From assembly GCF_000378205.1 (NCBI RefSeq), contig NZ_KB899435.1, positions 1-35,650 on the forward strand: a DNA stretch of 35,650 nucleotides. Direction: 5' to 3'. A program made the position numbers and the translations under genes. Every line of letters begins with the position of its first letter. The first letter of the stretch is position 1. The notes below the pieces were generated by a model. That model was not told where the DNA came from and searched no databases. It saw only the letters and a program-made list of their open reading frames with translations. This document shows positions 1 to 8,080 of this stretch, one piece after another. Source of the stretch: Sediminispirochaeta bajacaliforniensis DSM 16054. Lineage in GTDB: Bacteria > Spirochaetota > Spirochaetia > DSM-16054 > Sediminispirochaetaceae.

Positions 1-197
1 TAGGAAAGGTGGAAATGGGTCCAGTAGTCGATGCTGAAGGTGCGGGTGGAGAAGGAGAGGTGGCAGGTTTTGCATTTGAACTTTTGGATGCGGGGGGAGG
101 TTTTGGTTGAGTAGGAGCCTGTTCTAAAGAACCAGTGGCCTTTTGGAGAGAAGTGGTTGAGGCAATGGGGATTGGGGCAGAAGGGGGGATGGAACAT
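1..197 (-). CDS. Zinc-ribbon transposase-like protein, N-terminal part (runs off window)
   Basis: The minus strand reads from an ATG at 197 to the window edge as about 65 residues beginning MFHPPFCPNPHCLNH. It has a CPNPxC knuckle and a later CKTC knuckle followed by a STRTFSIDYW-like stretch. This two-knuckle zinc ribbon at the very N-terminus is typical of IS1/IS1595-like transposases and of transposase-like proteins repeated in spirochaete genomes. An AAGGAG ribosome-binding site sits about 8 bases before the ATG, so the start is credible. The catalytic part lies outside the window, so intactness cannot be judged. It is divergent from glgA. Confidence 0.55.
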   Translation of the reverse strand, partial: MFHPPFCPNPHCLNHFSPKGHWFFRTGSYSTKTSPRIQKFKCKTCHLSFSTRTFSIDYWTHFHLS

Positions 198-216
198 GGA
201 AAAACTCCTTTTTCTG

Positions 217-240
217 GTAGTTCTTACTATAAGTAACTAC
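217..240. repeat. Near-perfect inverted repeat between transposase fragment and glgA
   Basis: GTAGTTCTTA and TAAG(T)AACTAC form a 10-bp stem with one bulged T around the loop CTA. On the minus strand it contains a TATAGT sequence that could be the -10 box of the divergent transposase fragment. There is no U-run, so it is more likely an operator or element-end structure than a terminator. Its role is unknown. Confidence 0.4.
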
Positions 241-287
241 GAGAAAAGGAGATTTTATTCATTTTTCACCACGATTCCGGACAGTAG

Positions 288-316
288 TTGACTGTTAAAA
301 GAGGCCATGATCTAAT
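288..316 (+). promoter_or_regulatory. Putative sigma-70-type promoter of glgA (leaderless)
   Basis: A -35 box TTGACT (288-293) and a -10 box TCTAAT (311-316) are separated by exactly 17 bases. The glgA ATG is at 323, only 6 bases beyond the -10 box, so the expected transcription start coincides with the start codon. No Shine-Dalgarno sequence precedes the ATG, which agrees with a leaderless transcript. Confidence 0.5.
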
Positions 317-322
317 AGAACA

Positions 323-1792
323 ATGAAAATCGTCATGGTTACAAGCGAAGCCGTACCTTACGCCAAGACAGGGGGGCTCGCGGATGTTGTTCCGGCCCTC
401 TCCCGTGCTTTGATAGGACGAGGCCATCAGGTTACGATCATCATGCCCCGTTACGGCTTTATTGATACTGCCTCGCTTCGGGAACTTCCCCTTGTACCGG
501 TGATTTCACTCGGTTTTGCAGAGTATAGTTTGAGGCTCTTTACCCCTATCGATGGGAACGACGAACTATCGGTAATGTTCCTGGATCACCCTCTTTTTTC
601 TTCCAGAGAGGGGCTTTACGGGGAAAATGGCGGGCGAGCATATCGTGATAATCACATTCGCTTTGCCCTTTTGGCAAAAGGTGCCATTGAGACCTCGAGA
701 AGGTTGAATCTTGCCCCCGAGCTATTTCATCTCCATGACTGGCAGGCAGCCTTGGTTCCGGCATATCTTGCCGAATACGAAAAAACAGGAGTCATGGCGG
801 AAGCGCGAACGATTTTTACCATCCACAATATTGCCTACCAGGGAGTTTTTCCCAAGCAGGATATTCACGCCCTTGCCTTAACGTGGGGCTCCTTTTCCGA
901 TCGGCCCGCCGGCTATCACGACCAAATCAACTTTCTTAGATCGGCAATCATAAACAGTGACCATATAACTACCGTAAGCCCTACCTATGCAAAGGAGATC
1001 ATGACCGAGGCATTTGGGGAAGGTCTCCATACGCTTCTTGTCGATCATGCGGGGTCGGTAAGCGGCATCCTTAACGGTGCCGACTACAAAGAGTGGGATC
1101 CGACGGATGATCCCTTCCTTGATGTCTCTTTCGATACCGATGACCTTTCCGGTAAAGCGCTTGCAAAGAAACGGCTGCAGAAGGAGGCCGACCTTCCTGT
1201 CGATCCTTCAATCCCCATTATCGGTATGGTTGGGCGCCTCGCAGAACAAAAAGGTTTCGTGGAGCTACTTGATGAAAAGAACGGAGCCCTTCAGCGTATT
1301 CTCGAAGGCAAGAAGGTACAGGTTGTCTTGCTCGGGACAGGGGCCGCATGGATTGAATCTCGGCTTCTGAAAATATCCGAAAACCATCCCAATCTAAGGG
1401 TCTTCCTTACCTTTAGTGAAAAGCTGGCACATGTGATCGAGGGGGGAAGCGATTTCTTTCTCATGCCGAGTCGCTACGAACCCTGTGGCCTCAACCAAAT
1501 CTACTCTCTCCGTTACGGGAGTCTGCCCATTGTAACGAAAACAGGGGGGCTCGCAGATACGGTGATTCCCGAAGGCGAAGGGAAAAATTGCTCCACAGGT
1601 TTTGTCATTCCGCAGTGTAATCCCGATCAGATCGTCGAGACGGTTCGACATGCCCTTGATCTCTGGGAACATGACAGGAACGCCATCGAAGCAATGCGGA
1701 GACGTGCCATGAAGGCCCACTTTTCATGGGAAGACTCGGCGGCAACATACGAAAAACTCTACAACCGCATAATCAACCGTCCACGGCGATGA
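323..1792 (+). CDS. glgA: Glycogen synthase (ADP-glucose, GT5 family)
   Basis: The 489-residue product has the normal length for a bacterial GlgA, which adds glucose from ADP-glucose to the non-reducing ends of alpha-1,4-glucan in the cytoplasm. The N-terminal GT5 domain begins MKIVMVTSEAVPYAKTGGLA, where KTGGL is the nucleotide-sugar binding loop. The GT1-like C-terminal half holds GMVGRLAEQKG, the SRYEPCGLNQ acceptor/donor site signature and a second KTGGLADTV. The ATG at 323 is set by the family's N-terminus; there is no Shine-Dalgarno site and the predicted promoter ends 6 bases upstream. The 3' end overlaps the convergent mrfB-like gene by 34 bases. glgC lies 3.5 kb downstream on the same strand, so the two glycogen genes are near each other but not in one operon. 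Confidence 0.95.
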   Translation: MKIVMVTSEAVPYAKTGGLADVVPALSRALIGRGHQVTIIMPRYGFIDTASLRELPLVPVISLGFAEYSLRLFTPIDGNDELSVMFLDHPLFSSREGLYGENGGRAYRDNHIRFALLAKGAIETSRRLNLAPELFHLHDWQAALVPAYLAEYEKTGVMAEARTIFTIHNIAYQGVFPKQDIHALALTWGSFSDRPAGYHDQINFLRSAIINSDHITTVSPTYAKEIMTEAFGEGLHTLLVDHAGSVSGILNGADYKEWDPTDDPFLDVSFDTDDLSGKALAKKRLQKEADLPVDPSIPIIGMVGRLAEQKGFVELLDEKNGALQRILEGKKVQVVLLGTGAAWIESRLLKISENHPNLRVFLTFSEKLAHVIEGGSDFFLMPSRYEPCGLNQIYSLRYGSLPIVTKTGGLADTVIPEGEGKNCSTGFVIPQCNPDQIVETVRHALDLWEHDRNAIEAMRRRAMKAHFSWEDSAATYEKLYNRIINRPRR

Positions 1793-2937
1793 TAGAGCTG
1801 CTTACGTACCCGTTCCGAAAGAAAGGCCCGTTGTTCGAGCATCGTTTCCACTAGTTCCAAGGCAGCAGTAGGATTGTGCTCAACGTGTTCATAGTATTTG
1901 GCGAGCTCGATTCCTGCAAATAAGGAACGTTTTTGTTCCCACATCTGTCCGGCAAGCTCGGCGGCCCTTTCGCGATATCCCATACGCTTCAGGAGGAGGA
2001 CAGCTATCCTCCCCGCCCTTGCATTCCCCTCTTCCCATGCCAGCTGCAGCAATTCCAGCGCATCATCCCTGCTGCCGGTATGGTATCGCAGCTCCCCGAG
2101 AACACTCTTCTCCCGAGCGGTACAATCACAGGGGGATAGCGCCATCGACTCGAACCTACGCAAAAGGAGCAGAAGGGAAAGAAGATCCTGCAGGTGGTGT
2201 GCAAAGACGGGTTCCAGGGCCTCGATATCGAAGCTTTTCAGCCAGCTGAAATAACGATCGGGAATCTCTCTTCCGGGAATATCAAGTTCACGCCAGAGGC
2301 CAAGGATCTCCTGTTCCACGGTCGAAAGAGAACAGTCAGGAAGTCGCTCCTTCCAGAACTTACGGGCCGGATAGAGGAGATCAAGCTGCCGCGGCATGGA
2401 AAGCTGAAGAGCATGTAGCCGAAATTTGCTTGCAAGAAGGTGGCGATCGAACCCTTTACCGTTGTAGGAAAGATAGAGTAATTGCGGCTTTATAAGCTCT
2501 CCAATTGCCTCTAAAAAGTCCCTCTCGCCGGGGAAATCAGCCAGGAACAGCTGCGTGGCCTCGGGAGTGAAAAACGTATTCTTCCTTCCCTTATTTTCAA
2601 TGGGGACAAGACGTAGAAAGCCGGCCAGAAAAACGGCAGTACCGGCCCCGCCACTTAAGCCGCTCGTTTCCAAATCATAAAAAAGAAGATTTTCTGTCGG
2701 CTCGCCTGCAGGAAGTAATATGGGATGAGAAGAAAGCAGCGGACGAATATCCACGGGAGGAAGAGGCGTGACCCGCCGAAAAAGATAATCGGAGAGTTTT
2801 TCCCAGCCTCGATTGATAAACTCAGGCGAGAAATTCTTCACAGGAGCCGAAGAAGCATGAAGAGGAGGCGTTACTCCGGGCCCCTTTGATGCTCTCAGCC
2901 GGGCGAGCCTCCCTGCAAGCTGCTTTTTTTTCATCAT
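1759..2937 (-). CDS. mrfB: MrfB/YprB-type RNase H-fold exonuclease with TPR-like tail
   Basis: The protein has about 392 residues from the ATG at 2937, which overlaps the mrfA stop as ATGA; an in-frame ATG at 2961 would add 8 residues. The middle contains LLFYDLETSGLSGG, the DxE motif I of DnaQ/RNase H-like (DEDD) exonucleases, then LSYNGKGFDRHLL as a likely motif II and FAHHLQDLLSLL as a likely motif III. The C-terminal third is helical and repeat-like (GNARAGRIAVLLLKRMGYRERA), resembling TPR units. In Bacillus subtilis the YprA/YprB pair (MrfA/MrfB) repairs mitomycin C damage; here too the nuclease directly follows the helicase and shares its transcript. The functional assignment rests on family resemblance plus the conserved pairing. 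Confidence 0.8.
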   Translation of the reverse strand: MMKKKQLAGRLARLRASKGPGVTPPLHASSAPVKNFSPEFINRGWEKLSDYLFRRVTPLPPVDIRPLLSSHPILLPAGEPTENLLFYDLETSGLSGGAGTAVFLAGFLRLVPIENKGRKNTFFTPEATQLFLADFPGERDFLEAIGELIKPQLLYLSYNGKGFDRHLLASKFRLHALQLSMPRQLDLLYPARKFWKERLPDCSLSTVEQEILGLWRELDIPGREIPDRYFSWLKSFDIEALEPVFAHHLQDLLSLLLLLRRFESMALSPCDCTAREKSVLGELRYHTGSRDDALELLQLAWEEGNARAGRIAVLLLKRMGYRERAAELAGQMWEQKRSLFAGIELAKYYEHVEHNPTAALELVETMLEQRAFLSERVRKQLYHRRGRLIMRL

Positions 2938-5237
2938 CCAAGACCGGAAGCCCTGACCCATCCGTTAAGGAAACGCACGACAGCCTCCTTGCGTCCTCCG
3001 TCTATCGACAGGTCCGGGCCGCAGCAGGAGGGACAGCCACTCTCACAGCTACAGGAACTGACCCGCTCGGCCCCAGCCTTCAAAATAGCGGGAAAGGCCT
3101 TCATCATCGATTCTGCAAGACCGATTCCTCCCGGAGCCTTATCATAGAAATAGATTGCAGGAAGGGCGAAATGGGGATCGCGCAGCCGTTCGCTTACTCC
3201 AATATCACTGTGATCACACAAAAGAAAAAGCGGAGCAACGCTCAGAAGCAGACTGGCACTCCGAGCAATCACCTCTTCGGCAAGAGCAGCCTCTACCTCG
3301 GAGAACTGTCTGGCAGGTACCCCACCCTCGTCGAAACGGAGGATAAAGCTGCGAGTGTGCATCTCTTCCTCAGGAAGAGAGATATCACCATAGCCGATAT
3401 TTTCGTGTGTCGCAAATTTCAGCTTTTTATACTTTGCAACCTGGTTTCTGACAAGCACATCGGCAAGGAGAGCGCATCCCCAGGGAAAGGATTCTTCAAG
3501 ATCGATCTCCAAGGGCTTGATATCGCTTTTTACGATGGAATCGGTATAGTAGTTGAGGCTTGATTCCTGGACGTCACAGCGGCGGTTTTCAACATCAAGC
3601 CTAAGGCTTTGAAACTGGCGTCCCCGATGCAGGTAAACAGCCTTGGGAAAGAGCAGTTCCTTGGCCGAAGGCAGGTCCATTTCCCCGATCACTTCATTCT
3701 TTCCCCCTGTCGTATTAATGATAACCACATTTTCGGAAGAAGCCGATCGAAGGGACACCCCTTCCGCAGGATAACCGCGATCGGCCCAGAACCACTTAGC
3801 TCCGGTATGCCTGGCAACTCCCTCCTCCTCAAGGTAGGAGAGAAGAGGCTCGGTATCATTTCCGCCAAAACCCTCTCCTTCGGAAAAGGGAAGTTCAAAG
3901 AGTGCACACTTAAGGTGATCAAGAAGAATATAGAGATTTTCCGGGTTAACCGAGGCTGCTTCGGGCGAACGGCCGAAAAAATAGTCTTCATGTCCGACAA
4001 GATACTGGTCCGTGGGACTGGCGGAAGCGATCAGGACCGCCACCGACTCGCTGGCCCCCCGCCCTGCTCTTCCCGACTGCTGAAGCGCCGAGGAAACGGA
4101 AGCGGGTATTCCTGCCAGGACCGCGGCATCAAGGCCGCCGATATCGATACCCAGCTCAAGGGCGTTGGTGGAAACAACCCCCTTGATGCTCCCGTCCCGC
4201 AGGCCGCGTTCGATCTGACGCCGCTCTCCCGGAAGATAGCCTCCGCGGTAAGCCTCCACCCGGGTACGATGGTTCTCATTAAAATGATTCGCAAGGGCCT
4301 TGTTGATATAGTCCGCGATGAGTTCCACCCGTATCCTCGAGCGACCGAAGACAATCGTTTTTACCCCACCTCGAAGAAAACGGAGGGCAATATCACGGCT
4401 TTCGAGAACCACTCCCCGCCTGATTCCCTGGACGGCATCTACCAGGGGAGGATTGTAAAGGATAAGGTTTTTCGCACCGGAAGGAGCACCGTTTTCCTCA
4501 ATCACAGAAACAGGCTCGCCGATGATCTTTTCCGCAAGCTCTCCGGGGTTTTTAATGGTCGCGGAACAGCAGATGAACTGAATCTTTGAGCCATAGAAGC
4601 CTGCAATGCGTACCAGACGCCGCATAAGATTGGCCATATGACTACCGAAGATACCGCGGTAGGTGTGTACTTCGTCGATAACGACAAAACGGAGATTACT
4701 TAAGAATTTGATCCATTTCGGATGGTTCGGCAAGATTCCCGAATGAAGCATATCAGGATTCGAGATAACGATCCTACCGCTTTCCCGTGCCGAGACCCGA
4801 AGAGATTTGGGAGTATCGCCGTCGTATGTCGTTATTTTTACGGGCAGATCGTCGGACAAAACGATATCGTTCAGGGCCGACTGCTGATCCTGACTAAGGG
4901 CCTTCGTGGGAAAGAGATAAAGGGCCCGCGCATCCGGTTCGGCCAGGAGCCTCTGCATCACGGGAAGATTATAGGCAAGGGTTTTTCCGCTCGCCGTCGG
5001 TGTTACAACGACACAGTGTTCACCTGCACGTATCTTTTCCCAAGCCAGACGCTGATGGGAATAGAGTTGGTCGATTCCCTGCTTGCCAAGTGCTGTGACG
5101 ATACGCTCGTCCAGCTCCTCCGGAAAAGGAGCATAAGATCCTTCCTTTGCAGGAAGCCGCTTCCAGGCCCCCACGTTTGATGCGAAGGAAGGATCACGTT
5201 TTAGCCCTTCAAGAATCCCTTCAAGTGGTGATGTCAT
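2934..5237 (-). CDS. mrfA: MrfA/YprA-type DEAD/DEAH helicase with DUF1998 zinc domain
   Basis: This 767-residue superfamily 2 helicase carries VTPTASGKTLAYNLP (Walker A), FVVIDEVHTYRG (DEVH Walker B) and CCSATIKNP (motif III). Its second RecA domain has STNALELGIDIGGLDA and QQSGRAGRG. The C-terminal DUF1998 region ends in a cysteine cluster, SCSCESGCPSCCG, the four-cysteine metal site expected for MrfA. In B. subtilis MrfA is a 3'-5' helicase acting with MrfB in mitomycin C repair. The start at 5237 lies 6 bases after a TAGAAT box and has no Shine-Dalgarno site, so it may be leaderless. It is divergent from glgC and stop-start coupled to mrfB. A DISARM DrmB role is unlikely because no other disarm genes adjoin it. 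Confidence 0.85.
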   Translation of the reverse strand: MTSPLEGILEGLKRDPSFASNVGAWKRLPAKEGSYAPFPEELDERIVTALGKQGIDQLYSHQRLAWEKIRAGEHCVVVTPTASGKTLAYNLPVMQRLLAEPDARALYLFPTKALSQDQQSALNDIVLSDDLPVKITTYDGDTPKSLRVSARESGRIVISNPDMLHSGILPNHPKWIKFLSNLRFVVIDEVHTYRGIFGSHMANLMRRLVRIAGFYGSKIQFICCSATIKNPGELAEKIIGEPVSVIEENGAPSGAKNLILYNPPLVDAVQGIRRGVVLESRDIALRFLRGGVKTIVFGRSRIRVELIADYINKALANHFNENHRTRVEAYRGGYLPGERRQIERGLRDGSIKGVVSTNALELGIDIGGLDAAVLAGIPASVSSALQQSGRAGRGASESVAVLIASASPTDQYLVGHEDYFFGRSPEAASVNPENLYILLDHLKCALFELPFSEGEGFGGNDTEPLLSYLEEEGVARHTGAKWFWADRGYPAEGVSLRSASSENVVIINTTGGKNEVIGEMDLPSAKELLFPKAVYLHRGRQFQSLRLDVENRRCDVQESSLNYYTDSIVKSDIKPLEIDLEESFPWGCALLADVLVRNQVAKYKKLKFATHENIGYGDISLPEEEMHTRSFILRFDEGGVPARQFSEVEAALAEEVIARSASLLLSVAPLFLLCDHSDIGVSERLRDPHFALPAIYFYDKAPGGIGLAESMMKAFPAILKAGAERVSSCSCESGCPSCCGPDLSIDGGRKEAVVRFLNGWVRASGLG

Positions 5238-5243
5238 GAAACT

Positions 5244-5272
5244 ATTCTACCAAGCTTTTCATCTGCTGAAAA
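5244..5272 (-). promoter_or_regulatory. Putative leaderless promoter of mrfAB
   Basis: On the minus strand, TTTTCA (5272-5267) and TAGAAT (5249-5244) are 17 bases apart. The ATG of mrfA at 5237 follows the -10 box after 6 bases. The -35 box is only 4/6 to consensus, so this is weaker than the other promoters in the window. Confidence 0.35.
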
Positions 5273-5275
5273 TCC

Positions 5276-5304
5276 TTGACCCAGTGATCAAACTGATTTA
5301 CCCT
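5276..5304 (+). promoter_or_regulatory. Putative promoter of glgC
   Basis: TTGACC (5276-5281) and TACCCT (5299-5304) are separated by 17 bases. The -10 box is weak, as is common for regulated promoters. The leader would be about 35 bases long and carries a GGAAGAGGT ribosome-binding site before the GTG at 5346. It partly overlaps the divergent mrfA promoter region, so the two could interfere. Confidence 0.4.
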
Positions 5305-5345
5305 AGGTAATGTGAACTGTGATTGCTGAAGGGAAGAGGTGCTTT

Positions 5346-6629
5346 GTGAATAAACCATTGGCTATCGTATTGGGCGGAGGGAAAGGCACTAGGCTTTTTC
5401 CTCTTACGAAAGAGCGGGCAAAACCGGCGGTCCCCTTCGGGGGAAAATACAGGCTCGTAGATATACCAATCTCCAACTGTATCAACTCCGGAATTCGTCA
5501 AGTCTACATTCTTACGCAGTTCAATACTGCAAGTCTTCACAATCATATCTCAAGCACCTTCATTTTTGATGTCTTTAGTAACGGGTTTGTCGAAATTCTT
5601 GCGGCCGAACAGACTTTCGATAATAACAGCTGGTATCAAGGGACGGCGGACGCAGTCAGGAAAAACTTCTATCACTTTCACGACCAGTCGCCGAGTCATT
5701 ACATTATCCTTTCAGGAGATCAGCTCTACCGCATGGACCTGGCGGAGATGTTGAATAAGCATATCGAGAGTGGAGCCGAGGTGACCATAGCAGCTACTCC
5801 CGTCTCTCGACAAAACGCCACCGGCCTCGGCATCATCAGTGCAGATAAAAAGGGACGCGCCGTATCTTTTATCGAAAAACCTGACCCGGAAGACGATATC
5901 TCACATATGTCCTTTGACCGTTCTCTCCTGCCGGAGAATCAACCGAAAGTGGATCTAAGTAAAGAGTATCTGGCCTCTATGGGTATGTACATTTTCAACG
6001 CGAAGACCCTTGAAAAGGTGCTGGATAATAACTACACCGATTTCGGCAAGGAGATTATCCCCATTGCCATTGGTGAGCGATACGTAAACACCTATATCTT
6101 TACCGGATTCTGGGAAGACATAGGAACCATCAAGGCCTTTTATGAGACGAATCTCAATCTTGCCTCTCTTACCCCGGCTTTTAATTTTTACGATGAAAAA
6201 CGCCCCATATACACCCATCGCCGGCACCTCGCCGCAACGAAGATGAATTTTTGTACCATCAGCCAGTCCCTTGCGGCCGAGGGAAGCATCATCACCAACG
6301 CCTCAATCGTCAATTCGGTAATCGGCATCAGAACACTTATTGAGTCGGGAGCCAACCTCGATGGGGTTTACTGCATGGGAGCGAACTTCTACGAAACCTG
6401 GGAGCAGAAAAAGGAAAACGAGGAGCAGGGAATTCCCAACATCGGCATAGGTCGGGGAACTATCGTCAGGAAGGCAATCATCGATCTTAACGCACGCATT
6501 GGGGATGGCTGCAGGCTCGGCATCGACCCTATCGGAAGAAAAGATGGCGACTACGGCTATTACTGGATCGTGGACGGAATCATCGTCATCCCGAAAAACG
6601 GTATTGTTCCGGCGGGAACCATTATATAG
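5346..6629 (+). CDS. glgC: Glucose-1-phosphate adenylyltransferase (ADP-glucose pyrophosphorylase)
   Basis: The enzyme makes ADP-glucose from glucose-1-phosphate and ATP, the committed step of glycogen synthesis and the source of the GlgA substrate. The N-terminus has the pyrophosphorylase signature LGGGKGTRLFPLT with KPAVPFGGKYRLVDI next, then YQGTADAVR, LSGDQLYRMD and FIEKPDP. The C-terminal third is a left-handed beta-helix with hexapeptide-like repeats (SIITNASIVNSVIG, GIGRGTIVRKAI). I prefer the GTG at 5346 (427 residues), 5 bases after GGAAGAGGT; an in-frame GTG at 5319 adds 9 residues not typical of the family. The gene ends in an 8-base convergent overlap with the Nudix gene. Confidence 0.95.
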   Translation: MNKPLAIVLGGGKGTRLFPLTKERAKPAVPFGGKYRLVDIPISNCINSGIRQVYILTQFNTASLHNHISSTFIFDVFSNGFVEILAAEQTFDNNSWYQGTADAVRKNFYHFHDQSPSHYIILSGDQLYRMDLAEMLNKHIESGAEVTIAATPVSRQNATGLGIISADKKGRAVSFIEKPDPEDDISHMSFDRSLLPENQPKVDLSKEYLASMGMYIFNAKTLEKVLDNNYTDFGKEIIPIAIGERYVNTYIFTGFWEDIGTIKAFYETNLNLASLTPAFNFYDEKRPIYTHRRHLAATKMNFCTISQSLAAEGSIITNASIVNSVIGIRTLIESGANLDGVYCMGANFYETWEQKKENEEQGIPNIGIGRGTIVRKAIIDLNARIGDGCRLGIDPIGRKDGDYGYYWIVDGIIVIPKNGIVPAGTII

Positions 6630-7026
6630 TAACGGGCTTGTTTCGTAAGAACTCCAAAATTGAACGATCGGAATCTGCCATGGAAAGCCGTATCATTTCA
6701 TCGAGGGTGAACCAACCGATTTTCTGATGTTCTGCGAGGGTAAAACCATCCCCTAAAATTTTGATATCAAAGGCCTGTAACTCATAATCGGTACCGCGAT
6801 TTGAAAAGGCACCATGAAAAATCATTCGGCCCACCAGAATATGGATCTGAAACTCCTCGAAGAATTCCCGCTTCAGCGCCTCTTCGGGCTGTTCTCCGGA
6901 ACGGGCCTTTCCGCCGGGGAATTCCCAACTTTCACCAATACTTGTCCCCGGCTTACGGAGAGCAAGAAGGTACTTACTCCCCCGCCGTGCAATTCCCGCC
7001 GTCGAGATACGTTGCATACCCCTCAT
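6622..7026 (-). CDS. Nudix hydrolase (MutT-like)
   Basis: This 134-residue protein has a Nudix box with G39, E45, R53, E54, E57 and E58 in the expected spacing (GGKARSGEQPEEALKREFFE). The usual glycine after EEx is replaced by Q60. Its size and the start QRISTAGIARRGSKYLLALR resemble MutT-type (d)NTP pyrophosphohydrolases that clean oxidised nucleotides, but the substrate cannot be told from sequence. It lies 12 bases downstream of the small membrane protein gene and is probably transcribed from that gene's promoter. The 3' end overlaps glgC convergently by 8 bases. Confidence 0.85.
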   Translation of the reverse strand: MRGMQRISTAGIARRGSKYLLALRKPGTSIGESWEFPGGKARSGEQPEEALKREFFEEFQIHILVGRMIFHGAFSNRGTDYELQAFDIKILGDGFTLAEHQKIGWFTLDEMIRLSMADSDRSILEFLRNKPVTI

Positions 7027-7038
7027 ACCACCAGTCGG

Positions 7039-7452
7039 TTAGAGAAACAGCACTGCGGGAAACAAAAAATGAAGCACGGCGATGACCATTGCGGCGACAC
7101 CGAACACGGACTGGTTGGCGATAAATATCTTTTCGAGATGCTCACGCCCTTCACCGCCGACATCACTTTTTTGGATATAATAGTCCAGGGCCTGTATAAA
7201 CCCCAGCAGGAAGAGAGAGATAGCAGGCAAAAGGTCGCCGACAACCGGTACATCCCCGGATGTAACGGTAAGCAGCTTGAAGATACCCACAAGCACGGTA
7301 AGAATGATCAGGGAAACACGAAGACCGGGCCGGTCTTCCAGTCCCTTCCTCATCTGTACCAAAATGGGAAATCGCTCTTCAAAATAATCGGCGGCAAGAA
7401 GAGCTCCACCGATGAAATTCAGAAGTATTGCAAGGACGTAGAATTGTACCAT
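7039..7452 (-). CDS. Small multi-span membrane protein, unknown function
   Basis: About 137 residues start at the ATG at 7452, preceded by AAAGAGGGGTG at good spacing; an upstream in-frame start at 7503 would put the -10 box inside the gene and is rejected. I see about four hydrophobic stretches: VLAILLNFIGGALLAA, LIILTVLVGIFKLL, LLPAISLFLLGFIQAL and FGVAAMVIAVLHFLFPAVLFL. A charged linker (YYIQKSDVGGEGREHLEKIF) lies between the last two. I do not recognise a family; it resembles short conserved spirochaete inner-membrane proteins. It shares a transcript with the downstream Nudix gene. Confidence 0.75.
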   Translation of the reverse strand: MVQFYVLAILLNFIGGALLAADYFEERFPILVQMRKGLEDRPGLRVSLIILTVLVGIFKLLTVTSGDVPVVGDLLPAISLFLLGFIQALDYYIQKSDVGGEGREHLEKIFIANQSVFGVAAMVIAVLHFLFPAVLFL

Positions 7453-7494
7453 AACATCACCCCTCTTTGATTGGACATGGAAATCCTGATACAA

Positions 7495-7523
7495 AACATA
7501 CAAGAAAGATTGTCGGTCGTCAA
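7495..7523 (-). promoter_or_regulatory. Promoter of membrane protein/Nudix unit
   Basis: TTGACG (7523-7518) and TATGTT (7500-7495) lie 17 bases apart on the minus strand. The predicted leader is about 36 bases and includes the Shine-Dalgarno site. It separates this two-gene unit from the upstream lipoprotein-nnr block. Confidence 0.55.
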
Positions 7524-7537
7524 CAAATTCTCAAATT

Positions 7538-8080
7538 CTAGGGAAGTCCCAGTCGAAGAAGAAATGTTTCACCTGAGACATTAAGGGTTGCGGTTGCCAC
7601 TCTCACCTTCTCGGGAGAAGTAAGGCGAAGAAAAGCACGTTGGTGTTCGACAGCTCCGACGGTGATGGGAAGAACGGCATCCACTTCCTCCAGGCTTTCC
7701 CCTGAATCGGTGGAAAAACGATATGCGAAGGGGATGCCCGGGTGAATCTGCCCCTCCCGCCCCGGGGCCTTCACGAAAAGGTCAAAGTAAATCCCCTCCT
7801 CTAATCGCTCTGCGTCGAGGGTAAAGGTATAGCCTTCCCAGCGACCCCGATCTTTTCTTCCGTACATCGGGTAAAGGGTCAAGGCGATGATTGCAACGAT
7901 AACAAGGTCGACGAAGAAAATCATTGAACCACGACGGGCAAAGAAACCGCCGCGTTTACCTTTTTTCTTATAGTCATCCGGTCTGGATTTTCCGTAATAG
8001 CGTATGGGACGGTCCTCGGGAGAAAGATTCGGATCCTCACTTTCGGCACCGCCCAGACGAATCTGTCGCCGCTCGCTCAT
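7538..8080 (-). CDS. Single-span membrane protein with periplasmic beta domain, unknown
   Basis: The 180-residue product has a charged cytoplasmic N-terminus (about 50 residues, rich in R, K, D, E), one membrane span (MIFFVDLVIVAIIALTLYP, residues about 53-71) and an extracytoplasmic domain of about 105 residues with alternating hydrophobic strands (YTFTLDAERLEEGIYFDLFV, VEHQRAFLRLT, VATATLNVSGETFLLRLGL). I recognise no named domain; the topology suggests a type II anchored beta-sandwich. The start ATG overlaps the nnr stop codon as ATGA, so it is translationally coupled to nnr and expressed with the upstream lipoprotein. Genes of this shape seem spirochaete-restricted, but that is an impression only. 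Confidence 0.75.
   Translation of the reverse strand: MSERRQIRLGGAESEDPNLSPEDRPIRYYGKSRPDDYKKKGKRGGFFARRGSMIFFVDLVIVAIIALTLYPMYGRKDRGRWEGYTFTLDAERLEEGIYFDLFVKAPGREGQIHPGIPFAYRFSTDSGESLEEVDAVLPITVGAVEHQRAFLRLTSPEKVRVATATLNVSGETFLLRLGLP

Noticed and set aside
2886-4589. Plus-strand reading frames of 225 and 326 codons opposite mrfA
   Set aside because: They are antisense to the helicase motifs of mrfA, with no start signals and low-complexity translations; shadows of the real gene.
2934-5237. DISARM drmB (DUF1998 helicase) as part of the defence island
   Set aside because: It is 15 kb from the island, in core-like DNA, and paired with the MrfB-type nuclease; no drmA/drmC genes are present.
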